Shown here: in pieces, positions 53,674-63,508 of the stretch | Numbering within the stretch: the first letter of the stretch is position 1 | Layout: the number at the start of each line of letters is the position of its first letter | NCBI RefSeq assembly: GCF_027023985.1 | Contig: NZ_JALVTW010000010.1 | Location: forward strand, 62,001 to 126,000 | Length of the DNA: 64,000 bases | Direction: 5' to 3' | Source: Persephonella sp. | GTDB lineage: Bacteria; Aquificota; Aquificia; Aquificales; Hydrogenothermaceae | The notes under the pieces: model-generated | Told to the model about the DNA's origin: nothing | Databases searched by the model: none | The model's input: the letters and a program-made list of their open reading frames with translations, nothing else | Made by a program: the position numbers and the translations under genes

Positions 53674-55072
53674 GCTGGCTAACCTCCTGCATCAACATAT
53701 TCTTTGCAAGCAGCTCAAAACTTTCTGTTAGTGTAGGGTGTGGATGTATTCCATTTGCCACCTGCTCTAAAGTTAATTTATTGGCAACTATAAGGGAAGC
53801 CTCTCCAATAAGAGAAGATGCCCCTTCTGTTATTATATGAATGCCTATTATCTGGTTGTTTTTCTTATTAACTACAAACTTTAAAAATCCAAAATCTGTA
53901 TCAAATATCTGTGCCCTTGCGTCTATCTGATATGGGTATTTGCCAATTATATAATCAATTCCTCTGCTTTTTGCTTGCTGTTCTGTAAGTCCAGCTGATG
54001 CAATTTCTGGGTCAGAGAATAAAACCCATGATAGTTTATCAAGGTTAACAGTGTGTTTATTGCCTTCTAAGATATTTCTTGCAGCAGATAATCCCTGATT
54101 CCTTGCAAGGTGCTGGAATTTAGGCTGTTTTATAACATCTCCAACTGCATATATATCTGGATTTGAGGTTTGATAATATTCGTTTGTAATTATTCCTTTT
54201 TTATCATACTCAACATTAACTTTTTCAAGGTTTAAACCTTCTATATTTGGTTTTCTTCCAACGGCTATTAAAACCTTTTCTACTTCTACTGTTTGGAGAT
54301 TTCCTTCTTTTTCAAATGATACTTTGAATCTGCCGTTCTCAAAATCAATCCTTTTCACAAGGGATTTTAGATGAAGCTGTATTCCATCCTTTTGTATTTT
54401 ATCCTGTAAAATAAGTGCAAATTCTTCATCAACAGGCATTAAAATTCTTTCCATCAGCTCAACAATAATAATTTTTACGCCTAGTTTATTAAACATCTGC
54501 CCAAATTCTATTCCTATAGGGCCACCACCAACGATAAGAATTGATTCTGGAAGCTCTTCCATATCAAAAATATTCCTATTTGTCCATACTTTATCTAAAC
54601 CATTTCCTTCAATTGGTGGTATAAAAGGGGAAGAACCTGTTGCGATTATTGCCTTTTCAAATTCTACCGTTTCAGTTGAACCATCTAATTTTTTAATCTC
54701 AATCTGATTTTCAGAAATAAAACTTCCTTTGCCTTTTTTAAAAGTAAGATTTTCTATTTGAGAAAGTCTTTTAAGGGCAGTATTTGCTCTTCTTTCAAGG
54801 ATACTTTCTTTCCTTTTTATTACATTTTTCCAGTTTATTTTTATATTTCCTTCTATATCTATTCCAAAAATATCTAATTTTTTTGTCTGATAAAAATAAT
54901 CAGCTGAGGTTTCAAGAATTTTTGATGGAATACAACCTTCAAATAAACATTCTCCACCAGGTTTTCCTCTTTCATCTATCAACAGGACTTTTTTTCTTTT
55001 TTTTGCTAAAAATTCTGCTGCTGGAGTTCCTCCAGGCCCTGCACCTATAATTACTACATCATATTTTTCCAT
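53666..55072 (-). CDS. Dihydrolipoyl-dehydrogenase-like flavoprotein disulfide reductase
   Basis: 468 residues. VIIGAGPGGTPAAEFLAKK binds FAD. The redox pair is GGECLFEGCIPSK (Cys42, Cys47) rather than the usual GGTCLNVGCIPSK. The NAD site is SILIVGGGPIGIEFGQMFNK, and HPHPTLTE provides the C-terminal His-Glu. It resembles lipoamide dehydrogenase and mercuric-reductase-like proteins. Substrate identity is uncertain. Neighbours are class I aldolase upstream and P-type ATPase downstream. No lipoyl-acyltransferase gene is nearby. Confidence 0.87.
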   Translation of the reverse strand: MEKYDVVIIGAGPGGTPAAEFLAKKRKKVLLIDERGKPGGECLFEGCIPSKILETSADYFYQTKKLDIFGIDIEGNIKINWKNVIKRKESILERRANTALKRLSQIENLTFKKGKGSFISENQIEIKKLDGSTETVEFEKAIIATGSSPFIPPIEGNGLDKVWTNRNIFDMEELPESILIVGGGPIGIEFGQMFNKLGVKIIIVELMERILMPVDEEFALILQDKIQKDGIQLHLKSLVKRIDFENGRFKVSFEKEGNLQTVEVEKVLIAVGRKPNIEGLNLEKVNVEYDKKGIITNEYYQTSNPDIYAVGDVIKQPKFQHLARNQGLSAARNILEGNKHTVNLDKLSWVLFSDPEIASAGLTEQQAKSRGIDYIIGKYPYQIDARAQIFDTDFGFLKFVVNKKNNQIIGIHIITEGASSLIGEASLIVANKLTLEQVANGIHPHPTLTESFELLAKNMLMQEVSQHV

Positions 55073-55088
55073 TTTGACCCTCCAATTT

Positions 55089-56000
55089 TTATAATGTTTC
55101 TCCTTTAAGAATTTGCAAAGCTTCTTCTACTGTTTTGTTTTCAACAGTTATTGCATAAATTGCATTGGCCATTTTTATGGCATCTTCAAGGGTATTTTGG
55201 TGAATATTTCTTCCTGTGCCGTTTCCCCTTGCTCCTCCAATATGTATTTGCTCATAAAGTTCAGTCAAAAACTGCTCAGGATTTTCTTTTTTACCTCCTT
55301 CACAGAGAACTCCCGTATTTCCTGCAGCTAAAACAGCTTCTTTTAAAGCTTCTGCAGATTTATGTCCTTCTTTATAAGGAACTTTTAGTTTTACAAAATC
55401 AGCTCCAAGGCAGTTTGCAACACCTGCTGCACCTGCTATCAGATGAGGATCGTGCTCATCTTTTATGGCTTTTCCTTTTGGATACATCCATAAAACAGCA
55501 ACCATACCTTGTTGATGTGCTTCGTAGATAAGCTGTGCAGCCTGTTTTAGCATCTTGTGTTCAAACTCACTTCCTAAATAAACTGTATATCCAATACCGT
55601 AGATTTTTAGTCCAGACTTTTCCTTAAAATCTAAAACCTGCTCAAATGAATACCACGCAAGGCTTATTGGATCTCTTATTTCATAGGGAACAAGATTAGT
55701 TTTTGAGTTTATTTTTACAAGGTAAGGAACCGTGGGGTATTTTTTGCCGTATCTTGCTATTAATCCCATCTGAGTTGCAAATATACCTATTTTTGCAAGA
55801 GAGGCTATTCTAAAAAGATGTTCAGGATGAGCATCATCTAACGGAATTCCTTCTCCATAAAAATCGTCATTCAAATGTTCTACTTTCTGATCACCGGCAA
55901 AAAGCATAAGCCTTCCACTTCCACCGGTGATTTCGTTCATATTCTTTATATATTCATTAACTTTATCTTTAGGCACATCTGAAGGGACTTCAAAATTCAT
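55089..56000 (-). CDS. Archaeal-type class I fructose-1,6-bisphosphate aldolase
   Basis: 303 residues of the DhnA/FbaB (DeoC-like) family. It forms fructose 1,6-bisphosphate from the triose phosphates by a Schiff base. FVKLKVPY carries the likely Schiff-base Lys, and GGARGNGTGRNIHQ is the phosphate loop. FAGDQKVEHLN near the N-terminus and LWMYPKG are family hallmarks. It is part of a minus-strand gene set with ppsA, in line with gluconeogenesis. The class II-like enzyme at 16379 is a separate family. Confidence 0.9.
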   Translation of the reverse strand: MNFEVPSDVPKDKVNEYIKNMNEITGGSGRLMLFAGDQKVEHLNDDFYGEGIPLDDAHPEHLFRIASLAKIGIFATQMGLIARYGKKYPTVPYLVKINSKTNLVPYEIRDPISLAWYSFEQVLDFKEKSGLKIYGIGYTVYLGSEFEHKMLKQAAQLIYEAHQQGMVAVLWMYPKGKAIKDEHDPHLIAGAAGVANCLGADFVKLKVPYKEGHKSAEALKEAVLAAGNTGVLCEGGKKENPEQFLTELYEQIHIGGARGNGTGRNIHQNTLEDAIKMANAIYAITVENKTVEEALQILKGETL

Positions 56001-56012
56001 TTTTATCCTCCT

Positions 56013-58667
56013 TTAAAAAACTTGGCTTTTAAGTTGTTTTTTAAATCCAGGGAATTTTGCAAATACAAATCTTTTGTTCCTATAAACGTGGAAGAAAAAT
56101 ACTTTTACAGCGTCGTTAAATAGGAACCATACCATTGCATATCCCCACATAAATAAAGCCCATTCCCATCCAATTGGCGTAATAAGGTCAAATCCGTAAA
56201 CAGCTATAACCGTTCCAATAAAGCTTGTTCCTATTGTGGCCCAGAATAAAGTAGAAGAAGGCCATGGTTTTTCCCAGAACCATGTTTTTCTTCTTGTGTT
56301 GAAAATAGTGTTATGTCCTGCAACAAGAAGTTTTGTGAAGATAATAGACTGAATCATATCCATTGGCAGTTTCCAGTATTCTACAAGTAGGAAATACAAT
56401 GTAAATGAAGAAATAACTCCTGCTACTCCTAGCCATGATGAAAGAACTAGTATTTCTGTCATATCCCAAGTCTGTGGTTTTGGAGAAGCTTTTTCATGGT
56501 CGTAAGCTATAGTGAGAATAGGAATATCATTTAATAAAGCTAAAAGGATAATCATAAGAGCTGTTATTGGATAGAAATTAAATATTACGATGGAGAGAGT
56601 CATAAACAGGATTATTCTAATTGTTTCTGCAATTCTATAAATAGTGTAAGATTCCATTCTTCTGAAAATTTCTCTTGAGATTCTGATTGCATCAACTATC
56701 ACTTTTAGACCAGGTGCAAGAAGGACAATATCAGCAGCAGCCCTTGCAGCGTCAGTAGCTCCTGCCACAGCAATACCACAGTCGGCTTTTCTGAGAGCTG
56801 GTGCATCATTAACACCATCTCCAGTCATTCCAACGATATGTCCTGCCTTTTGAAGTTTATCCACAATAAAGTATTTATCCTCTGGAAACACCTGTGCAAA
56901 ACCGTTTGCTTCTTCAATAATTTTGATGATTTCTGATTCGTGTCTTTTAACAATTCCGGCAGGCAGTTTTCTTCTTTCAAGTTCTTGTTCTACCAACTGG
57001 GCGATTTCTTCTGCAAACTTCTCAGCTTCCTTTTCAGTCACGTGTGGGCTTAGTTTTTGATAAATTGCTTTTGCTATAACTTCTGCTAAAACTGTGTATT
57101 CTTCGTAAGTCTCACCTCTAAGCTGTTTTATATCGTATATCTTTTCTCCGATACCGAGTATCTTGGCTATGTATCTGGCAACGGCAATGTTATCACCTGT
57201 TACCATTTTTACTTCTACGCCGAGTCTTTTTGCCTCTTCAACAGCCTCTTTTGAATCTTCCCGAGGTGGATCAAACAGTGGAATAAGACCTACAAAATGG
57301 AATTTAGGTTCATCAGGTTTTTTATATGCAACCCCTAAAGTTCTAAAACCATTTTGTGCAAACTCTTCTACTTTTTGATAAACAACCTCTTTATCAAATT
57401 CTGAATCATCACACATTTCAATAATAACTTGAGGTGCACCTTTAGCCACCAATAATTGAGTTCCATCATGTTCTACAATGGCTTCTGTTCTTTTTCTGAC
57501 AGGGTCAAAAGGAATGAACTTAATCTGTTTCCACTCTTTAAGTTTATCGTAAAGATTGTGTTCTTTTAGCCAATCAAATATAGGAATTTCAATTGGGTCT
57601 TTATTTTCTTCTTTTGAAGCAAGGGCGGCATAAAATATTACATCTTCAGTCTTATAACCATCTACCGTAAATGGTATAGAAATAGTCATCTGATTTTTTG
57701 TAAGGGTTCCAGTTTTATCGGAACAAAGAATATCCATTCCAGACATTTCCTCAATTGAGGCAAGCCTGCTGACAATAGCCTGTTTCTTTGCTAAGGAAAG
57801 GGCTCCTATTGCCATTGTAACCGTAAGAACAGCAGGCAGTGCGACCGGAATAGCCGAAACCGTTAATACAAGGGAAAATCTAAGAAGTTCTATATAGGAT
57901 TCATGCCGTGATATTCCAACTAATATAATAATTGCCACAAGGAATATTGTGATAATAATAAGAAAGTTTCCAACTTTAATAACCATTTCCTGAAGGTGAG
58001 AGCGTTGTTCTCTCTCAGCCTGTGCTACCAGTTTTACAGTTTTTCCAAAATATGTGTTAAGTCCGGTGGCAACTACAACACCAACCATTTCACCCTGTTT
58101 TACAACAGAGTTGGCATAAGCTACATCACCTACTTTTTTGGTAACAGGAAGAGATTCGCCTGTAAGGGCAGACTGGTCTACAAGGATAAAATCCCCTTCT
58201 ATAAGCTTCATATCAGCAGGAATAATATCCCCTATCCTGAGTTTTACTATATCCCCAGGAACAATATATTTTGCATCTATTTCTTTCCATACGCCGTCTC
58301 TGAGAACTATAGCTTTCCTTGCTAACTTTTGTTTTAAAACCTTTAAAGCAGAAAGTGCTTTATGCTCCTGCCAGAAATCAACCCCTGCATTCACAAACAG
58401 GAGGATCATGATGATTGTAAAATCTTCCCATTTTTGAACAGAGGCAGAGAGGATGGCTGCTATTTCTATCATCCATGGAATAGGACCCCAGAAACGCCTG
58501 AATATCCTGTGCCATAGAGGTTCCTCTTTCTCTGGTATCTCATTCAGCCCATACTTTTCTAAGCGTTTTTTAACTTCTTCTTCAGAAAGTCCTTTATTTT
58601 TATCAACTCCTAACTCTATTAGTGTTTCTTCTACAGATTTATTCTTATACTCATCAACAACAGCCAT
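56013..58667 (-). CDS. P3A-type plasma-membrane H+-ATPase, copy 2
   Basis: 884 residues, colinear with the copy at 50866-53535. Motifs LTGESLPVTKKVG, CSDKTGTLTKNQM and GMTGDGVNDAPALRKADCG are present. The segment from RFWGPIPWMIEIAA through the TM2/loop is almost identical between copies, down to synonymous sites, while the first 40 and last 60 residues diverge. It has KLSPHVTEKEAEKFAEEIAQ at the hydrophilic insert. It sits between the class I aldolase and ppsA. Regulation is not visible. Confidence 0.92.
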   Translation of the reverse strand: MAVVDEYKNKSVEETLIELGVDKNKGLSEEEVKKRLEKYGLNEIPEKEEPLWHRIFRRFWGPIPWMIEIAAILSASVQKWEDFTIIMILLFVNAGVDFWQEHKALSALKVLKQKLARKAIVLRDGVWKEIDAKYIVPGDIVKLRIGDIIPADMKLIEGDFILVDQSALTGESLPVTKKVGDVAYANSVVKQGEMVGVVVATGLNTYFGKTVKLVAQAEREQRSHLQEMVIKVGNFLIIITIFLVAIIILVGISRHESYIELLRFSLVLTVSAIPVALPAVLTVTMAIGALSLAKKQAIVSRLASIEEMSGMDILCSDKTGTLTKNQMTISIPFTVDGYKTEDVIFYAALASKEENKDPIEIPIFDWLKEHNLYDKLKEWKQIKFIPFDPVRKRTEAIVEHDGTQLLVAKGAPQVIIEMCDDSEFDKEVVYQKVEEFAQNGFRTLGVAYKKPDEPKFHFVGLIPLFDPPREDSKEAVEEAKRLGVEVKMVTGDNIAVARYIAKILGIGEKIYDIKQLRGETYEEYTVLAEVIAKAIYQKLSPHVTEKEAEKFAEEIAQLVEQELERRKLPAGIVKRHESEIIKIIEEANGFAQVFPEDKYFIVDKLQKAGHIVGMTGDGVNDAPALRKADCGIAVAGATDAARAAADIVLLAPGLKVIVDAIRISREIFRRMESYTIYRIAETIRIILFMTLSIVIFNFYPITALMIILLALLNDIPILTIAYDHEKASPKPQTWDMTEILVLSSWLGVAGVISSFTLYFLLVEYWKLPMDMIQSIIFTKLLVAGHNTIFNTRRKTWFWEKPWPSSTLFWATIGTSFIGTVIAVYGFDLITPIGWEWALFMWGYAMVWFLFNDAVKVFFFHVYRNKRFVFAKFPGFKKQLKSQVF

Positions 58668-58685
58668 CCTTTCCCCTCCACTGTA

Positions 58686-61118
58686 TTATTCATTATGCAT
58701 TCCAAGTTTTTTTTCTATTTCATATACAGCAAGGGTTGTTTTGATTATTGCGTCTGGATTGATAGATATTGTGTCTATTCCCTGTTCAACAAGAAACTGG
58801 GCAAAATCCGGATGGTCTGATGGTGCCTGTCCACATATACCAATTTTTCTTCCTACTTTTTTGGCTTTGTGAATTGCCATCGCTACCATTTCTTTAACGG
58901 CTTCATTTCTTTCATCATATAAATGGGCTACAAGGTTTGAGTCCCTATCAAGACCCAGGGTTAACTGTGTTAAATCATTTGAGCCAATTGAAAATCCGTC
59001 AAAATACTGGGCAAATTTTTCAAGGAGAATTACGTTAGATGGTATTTCTGTCATTACGTAAACCTGCAGACCATTTTCTCCTCTTTTAAGGCCGTATTCA
59101 TTCATAACTTCTTCTACTTTTTTACCTTCCTCTACTGTTCTACAGAAAGGTATCATCGTTATTACATTGTCCAGTCCCATTTCCTCCCTAACCTTCTTAA
59201 TAGCTTTGCACTCAAGACCAAAGGCGTCTTTAAATTCCGGAGAATAATACCTTGAGGCTCCTCTCCATCCAAGCATTGGGTTTTCTTCTTTTGGCTCAAA
59301 ATAATGTCCACCTAATAGATTTGCATACTCGTTTGATTTAAAATCTGAAAATCTAACTATCACTGGCTTTGGATAAAATGCAGCTGCAATTTTTGCTATA
59401 CCATAGGAAAGTTTATCCACATAAAATTGGGTGCAGCTATTATATCCAAAGGTTCTAACTTCTATTTCTCTTGCAAGATGAGGGTCTTTTTCTTTAATTT
59501 CTTCAAAGTGCAGTAATGCGTTAGGGTGAATTCCAATATAGTTGTTTATAATAAATTCCTCCCTTGCAAGACCCACCCCTGCATTTGGGAAGAATGAATA
59601 CATAAATGCATTTTCAGGGGTAGCAATATTCATCATTATTGGAGTTTTTGTTTTAGGAAGTTTTGTAAGGTCAAACTCTTCTTCTTCATATTCTATTTTT
59701 CCTTCATATACGTATCCGGTATCTCCTTCTGCACAGGAAACGGTGACCAGCTGACCATCTTTTAAAACTTCTGTTGCGTTATGGGTTCCGACAACAGCAG
59801 GAACTCCAAGTTCCCTTGCAACAATTGCAGCGTGGCAAGTTCTTCCTCCTCTATTTGTAACAATAGCTGCTGCCTTTTTCATTATTGGTTCCCAATCTGG
59901 ATCTGTCATATCTGTGACTAAAACATCGCCTTCCTCAAAATTTTCCCCTTCTTCCGGAGACATAAGGATTTTTACTTTTCCTGAAGCTATTTTGCTTCCT
60001 ACAGCAATACCTGTAACGAGAACTTTTTTTCTTCTTTCTTCAGGTGGTTCGGTGATTTTATAGACTTTGATTTTTGTCCGATCTTTTCTTGAATGAACTG
60101 TTTCAGGTCTTGCCTGAACTACAAATAATTCATTTAATTCCCCATCTTTTGCCCATTCTATATCCATAGGAGTCCATCTGCCATTTCTTTCTGAGTAATG
60201 CTCTTCAATAAGCATTCCCCATTTGGCAAGTTTAAGGACTTCTTTATCTGTAAGGGAAAATTTTTTCTGTTGTTCTAAAGGAACAGGAACTATTTTTGTT
60301 TTTTCCTCTCCTTCCCCGTAAATCATCTTTTTATCTTTGTGTCCTAATTTTTTCTCAATTATTGCTTTATAGCCTTTTTGGAGAGTTGGTTTGAATACAA
60401 GGAATTCATCAGGTGTAACGGCACCGCCTACTATAAGTTCCCCTAATCCGTATATTGATGTAATGAGAACAACGTCTTTAAATCCACTTTCAGTATCTAA
60501 TGTGAACATAACACCTGAAGAACCTTTGTCTGAACGAACCATTTTTTGAACTGTTGCTGAAAGAGCTACAGAAAAATGGTCAAATCCAAATGTTTCTCTG
60601 TATGAAATAGCCCTGTCTGTGAAAAGAGACGCATAGCATCTTTTAATTGCATCTAAAAGGGCTTCATCTCCTTTGATGTTTAGATATGTTTCTTGCTGTC
60701 CTGCAAATGATGCTTCTTCTGTGTCTTCTGCAGTTGCAGATGAACGAACGGCAACATCAACGTATTCCTGACCGTATTCTTTGCTTAACTGATGGTAATA
60801 ATCAAGAATTTTTTCTTTTAGGTCTGGAGGAAATTCTCCTCCCCTTATAAGATTTCTAACCTTTACACCATGTCTGTGGAGATTTTCTACGTCATTTACA
60901 TCAAGGTCTTTTAATGCTTCTTTAATTTTTTCTTTGAGATTGTTGTAATCAAGGAAATACCAGTAAGCTTCTGAGGTGGTGGCAAAACCATTAGGGACAT
61001 TTACACCTTTTGAAGATAGGGCATTAATCATTTCCCCAAGGGAAGCATTTTTACCCCCTACCAGTGGGACATCATCCATTGTAACTTCTTTTAGCCAGAC
61101 AACTAATTTTTTATCCAT
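58686..61118 (-). CDS. ppsA: Phosphoenolpyruvate synthase
   Basis: 810 residues. The N-terminal ATP-grasp domain begins VGGKNASLGEMINALSSKG. The swivelling domain has GGRTCHAAIVARELGVPAVV with the phosphohistidine. The PEP/TIM domain has KPVIVRFSDFKSNEYANL, VYVMTEIPSNVIL, FDGFSIGSNDLTQLTLGLDRDS and GICGQAPSDHPDF with the catalytic Cys. It makes PEP from pyruvate, ATP and water, entering gluconeogenesis. A 24-bp perfect palindrome lies 42 bp upstream of the start and may be an operator. Confidence 0.96.
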   Translation of the reverse strand: MDKKLVVWLKEVTMDDVPLVGGKNASLGEMINALSSKGVNVPNGFATTSEAYWYFLDYNNLKEKIKEALKDLDVNDVENLHRHGVKVRNLIRGGEFPPDLKEKILDYYHQLSKEYGQEYVDVAVRSSATAEDTEEASFAGQQETYLNIKGDEALLDAIKRCYASLFTDRAISYRETFGFDHFSVALSATVQKMVRSDKGSSGVMFTLDTESGFKDVVLITSIYGLGELIVGGAVTPDEFLVFKPTLQKGYKAIIEKKLGHKDKKMIYGEGEEKTKIVPVPLEQQKKFSLTDKEVLKLAKWGMLIEEHYSERNGRWTPMDIEWAKDGELNELFVVQARPETVHSRKDRTKIKVYKITEPPEERRKKVLVTGIAVGSKIASGKVKILMSPEEGENFEEGDVLVTDMTDPDWEPIMKKAAAIVTNRGGRTCHAAIVARELGVPAVVGTHNATEVLKDGQLVTVSCAEGDTGYVYEGKIEYEEEEFDLTKLPKTKTPIMMNIATPENAFMYSFFPNAGVGLAREEFIINNYIGIHPNALLHFEEIKEKDPHLAREIEVRTFGYNSCTQFYVDKLSYGIAKIAAAFYPKPVIVRFSDFKSNEYANLLGGHYFEPKEENPMLGWRGASRYYSPEFKDAFGLECKAIKKVREEMGLDNVITMIPFCRTVEEGKKVEEVMNEYGLKRGENGLQVYVMTEIPSNVILLEKFAQYFDGFSIGSNDLTQLTLGLDRDSNLVAHLYDERNEAVKEMVAMAIHKAKKVGRKIGICGQAPSDHPDFAQFLVEQGIDTISINPDAIIKTTLAVYEIEKKLGMHNE

Positions 61119-61159
61119 TTTGGTAACCTCCTATTCTGTTGAAATGCAACCACATTTAT

Positions 61160-61183
61160 AAATATAAGAATATTCTTATATTT
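61160..61183 (-). promoter_or_regulatory. 24-bp perfect palindrome upstream of ppsA
   Basis: Bases 61160-61171 are perfectly complementary to 61172-61183, with core AAGAATATTCTT. It is 42 bp upstream of the ppsA start and 125 bp from the small membrane ORF on the other strand. A dimeric regulator of ppsA is the likely ligand. Confidence 0.5.
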
Positions 61184-61308
61184 GTGTAGGGGTTTTTGTA
61201 TTAATTTAGATTCAGATTCAGTTTCTATAATTCCATTGATATCATAGATATTGAGACTAAATATCAATTATGGTAAAATAACAAAGGTTAAATATAAAAA
61301 GGTAAAAT

Positions 61309-61407
61309 ATGGAATATTTGATAATAGAGGTTTTTTTGCTTATTGCCGGTTATATTCTTTATAAGAGGATTTTCGATAAGAAAAAATGCCCGAAATGTGA
61401 GGTATAA
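61309..61407 (+). CDS. 32-residue single-pass membrane protein with a C-terminal CPKC
   Basis: ATG 61309 to TAA 61407: MEYLIIEVFLLIAGYILYKR, then FDKKKCPKCEV. A single helix is followed by a basic stretch and a CxxC that may bind metal. AAAAAGG precedes the ATG. It ends two bases before the porin-like gene. No family recognised. Confidence 0.4.
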   Translation: MEYLIIEVFLLIAGYILYKRIFDKKKCPKCEV

Positions 61408-61409
61408 GT

Positions 61410-62402
61410 ATGAAAAGATGCTTATTAGCTGTGGCTGGTTTGGGTTTTTATACTGCTGTTGCACAGGAGCCACAAAAGCCGTTTATACTGGAACATATAC
61501 TTCATAAACATAAGATAAATTTTGTTAATTCAACTGTTTATCAGCAGATAAATGGTTATGGGGCTATTTTTAACAGTTCTCATGTTTTTACATTATTAAA
61601 ATTTACACCTGAAGATGAACTATTTATCAACGCTTCAATAACATTTGGAAATGGAATTACTTACAAACTGGAAAGGGAAGGATATTCTCTGTCTTCAACT
61701 GCAGATGACCTTGAGGATTATCTAAAGGATATTAATGATACAGGCAGAGATTATCTGCTAGAGCTTTATTATCAAAGATATTTCGGAAATTTAACATTTG
61801 CAGGAGGGCTTATAGATTCAACCGCTTATATTGATGCAAATAATTTTGCCAATGATGAAAATACACAATTTTTGAATGATGCTTTTGTTAATAATCCGAT
61901 AGCTGTTTTGCCTTCTTATAATCCCGGTATTTATCTTTCTTACAAGGTTTCCGATACTACCGGAATTTCAGGGGTTTATATGCAGAACAAACCGGATAAA
62001 GGTAATGTCGGTATTGTTGAAATTGAGTATGAGACAGATGATTTTTCAGTAAGACCTTATTACTACTATCTGTTTGGAACTTATGAGGATAAAGGTGCCG
62101 GAGTTTCGGCGGATTATTCTTTTTCAGAAAATACTGGTCTGTTTTTCAGGGGAGGTATATCAAATTCTAACCATGACTATTTTGTGAGTGGTGGTTTTCA
62201 GATTGGTAACCTATTTTTTGACGACCAGATTGGCTTAGGAGTCGGATATGTCCACGGAGATAATACAGAAGATATAACAGTTTCAGAAGCTTACTATAAA
62301 ATAAATCTATCCAAAATGCTTTCCTTTACTGCAGATATTCAATATATGGAAGAAATTAAGGAAGATTATATATACGGAGGAAGGCTGTATTTCTCATATT
62401 AG
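61410..62402 (+). CDS. Porin-like outer-membrane beta-barrel protein
   Basis: 330 residues. A short signal (LLAVAGLGFYTAVAQE, cleavage near residue 19) is followed by a beta-rich barrel: FTLLKFTPEDELFINASITFG, YYYLFGTYEDKGAG, NLFFDDQIGLGVGYVHGDN. The C-terminus YIYGGRLYFSY ends in an aromatic, typical of barrel assembly. It resembles OprB-like or family porins, without a clear substrate. The stop codon overlaps the convergent radical SAM gene by 4 bp. Confidence 0.72.
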   Translation: MKRCLLAVAGLGFYTAVAQEPQKPFILEHILHKHKINFVNSTVYQQINGYGAIFNSSHVFTLLKFTPEDELFINASITFGNGITYKLEREGYSLSSTADDLEDYLKDINDTGRDYLLELYYQRYFGNLTFAGGLIDSTAYIDANNFANDENTQFLNDAFVNNPIAVLPSYNPGIYLSYKVSDTTGISGVYMQNKPDKGNVGIVEIEYETDDFSVRPYYYYLFGTYEDKGAGVSADYSFSENTGLFFRGGISNSNHDYFVSGGFQIGNLFFDDQIGLGVGYVHGDNTEDITVSEAYYKINLSKMLSFTADIQYMEEIKEDYIYGGRLYFSY

Positions 62403-63301
62403 TCTTTTACTATATTTAGGCCAGCCTTCTCTGTATATTCCAATGCATCAAAATACTCTTTGGTTGTGATTCTTCTGTTTAATTCTGGATAATCATAGGC
62501 TTTATAATACGGATGGTATTGTGCCATTATGTTTACATGCATATTAGGTGAAACAGATTTGAGAAAATCAATTACTTCTTTTGACGTGGATATATCATTA
62601 GGCAGAACAAGATGTCTGACCAGTAAGCCCCTGTAAGCTATTCCATGTTCATCTGTTTTCAGGTCTCCTACCTGTCTGTGCATCTCTTTTATCGCTTCTT
62701 TTGCAACTTGAGGATAATTTTTCACCTTTGAGTATTTTCTACCATATTCTTCATTCAGGTATTTCAGGTCGGCAAGATAGATATCTACTATCCCATCAAG
62801 TAGTTTTAAACTTTCTATGCTGTCATAAGAAGAAGTATTGTAAACAATTGGAATTTTAAGTCCTTTTTGGGCTGCTATGTATGTAGCTTCTATAAGCTGG
62901 GGAACAATATGAGAAGGGGTTACCCAATTTATATTGTGGCATCCTTCTTCTTGAAGATAAAGCATAATTGCTGCAAGTTCTTCAGGAGATATCTCCTTAC
63001 CCTCTCCTAACTGGCTTATATCATAGTTCTGGCAGTATACACATCCAAGATTGCAGTATGAGAAAAATATTGTTCCACTTCCATATCTTCCTCTAATTGG
63101 AAATTCCTCTCCATGATGTGGGAAAAAGGAAGCAACATAAACATTTTTACCTGTTTTGCAGAAACCTGTTTTATTATCCAGTCTATTAACTTTACACTCC
63201 CGAGGACAAACTGTGCACTCTAATAACATTTCTTTTGCTTTTTCTACTCTCTCCTTGAGCTCACCTGTTTCAAGGAGTTTTATGTAAGTCGGTTCCCTCA
63301 T
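62399..63301 (-). CDS. PflA-like radical SAM protein (COG1313 type)
   Basis: 300 residues. FFSYCNLGCVYCQNYDISQ contains the radical SAM CxxxCxxC. The N-terminal CTVCPRECKVNR and TGFCKTG add a second cysteine set. HHGEEFPIRGRYGSGTIF is the family's signature. Proteins of this type resemble pyruvate formate-lyase activating enzyme, but no cognate glycyl-radical enzyme is in the window. The target is unknown. The gene converges on the porin. Confidence 0.88.
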   Translation of the reverse strand: MREPTYIKLLETGELKERVEKAKEMLLECTVCPRECKVNRLDNKTGFCKTGKNVYVASFFPHHGEEFPIRGRYGSGTIFFSYCNLGCVYCQNYDISQLGEGKEISPEELAAIMLYLQEEGCHNINWVTPSHIVPQLIEATYIAAQKGLKIPIVYNTSSYDSIESLKLLDGIVDIYLADLKYLNEEYGRKYSKVKNYPQVAKEAIKEMHRQVGDLKTDEHGIAYRGLLVRHLVLPNDISTSKEVIDFLKSVSPNMHVNIMAQYHPYYKAYDYPELNRRITTKEYFDALEYTEKAGLNIVKD

Positions 63302-63508
63302 CTTTTGTTTTCAATTTATTATTTTTTCCAATCTGAAATATATGCAATCTCCAGAAAATATAAAGCCTAAACTTTTATAAACCTTATTCTGCAGCACTTT
63401 CCATAGTTAATTATAAATAATGTATTGACAGTAAAAATTACAGTTTTTATCTTTAAACATATAACAATATTTAAGGTCAATAAATATATTTTTATATAGG
63501 AGGGTAGC

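Noticed and set aside
43368-58667. Long plus-strand open frames opposite the P-type ATPase and transporter genes
   Set aside because: They lie within strongly supported minus-strand genes, have low-complexity Ser/Phe-rich translations and no ribosome-binding sites.
56857-59421. Isolated DnaA boxes (TTATCCACA at 56857-56865 and 59413-59421)
   Set aside because: Single copies within coding sequences, not clustered; expected by chance or as minor sites.
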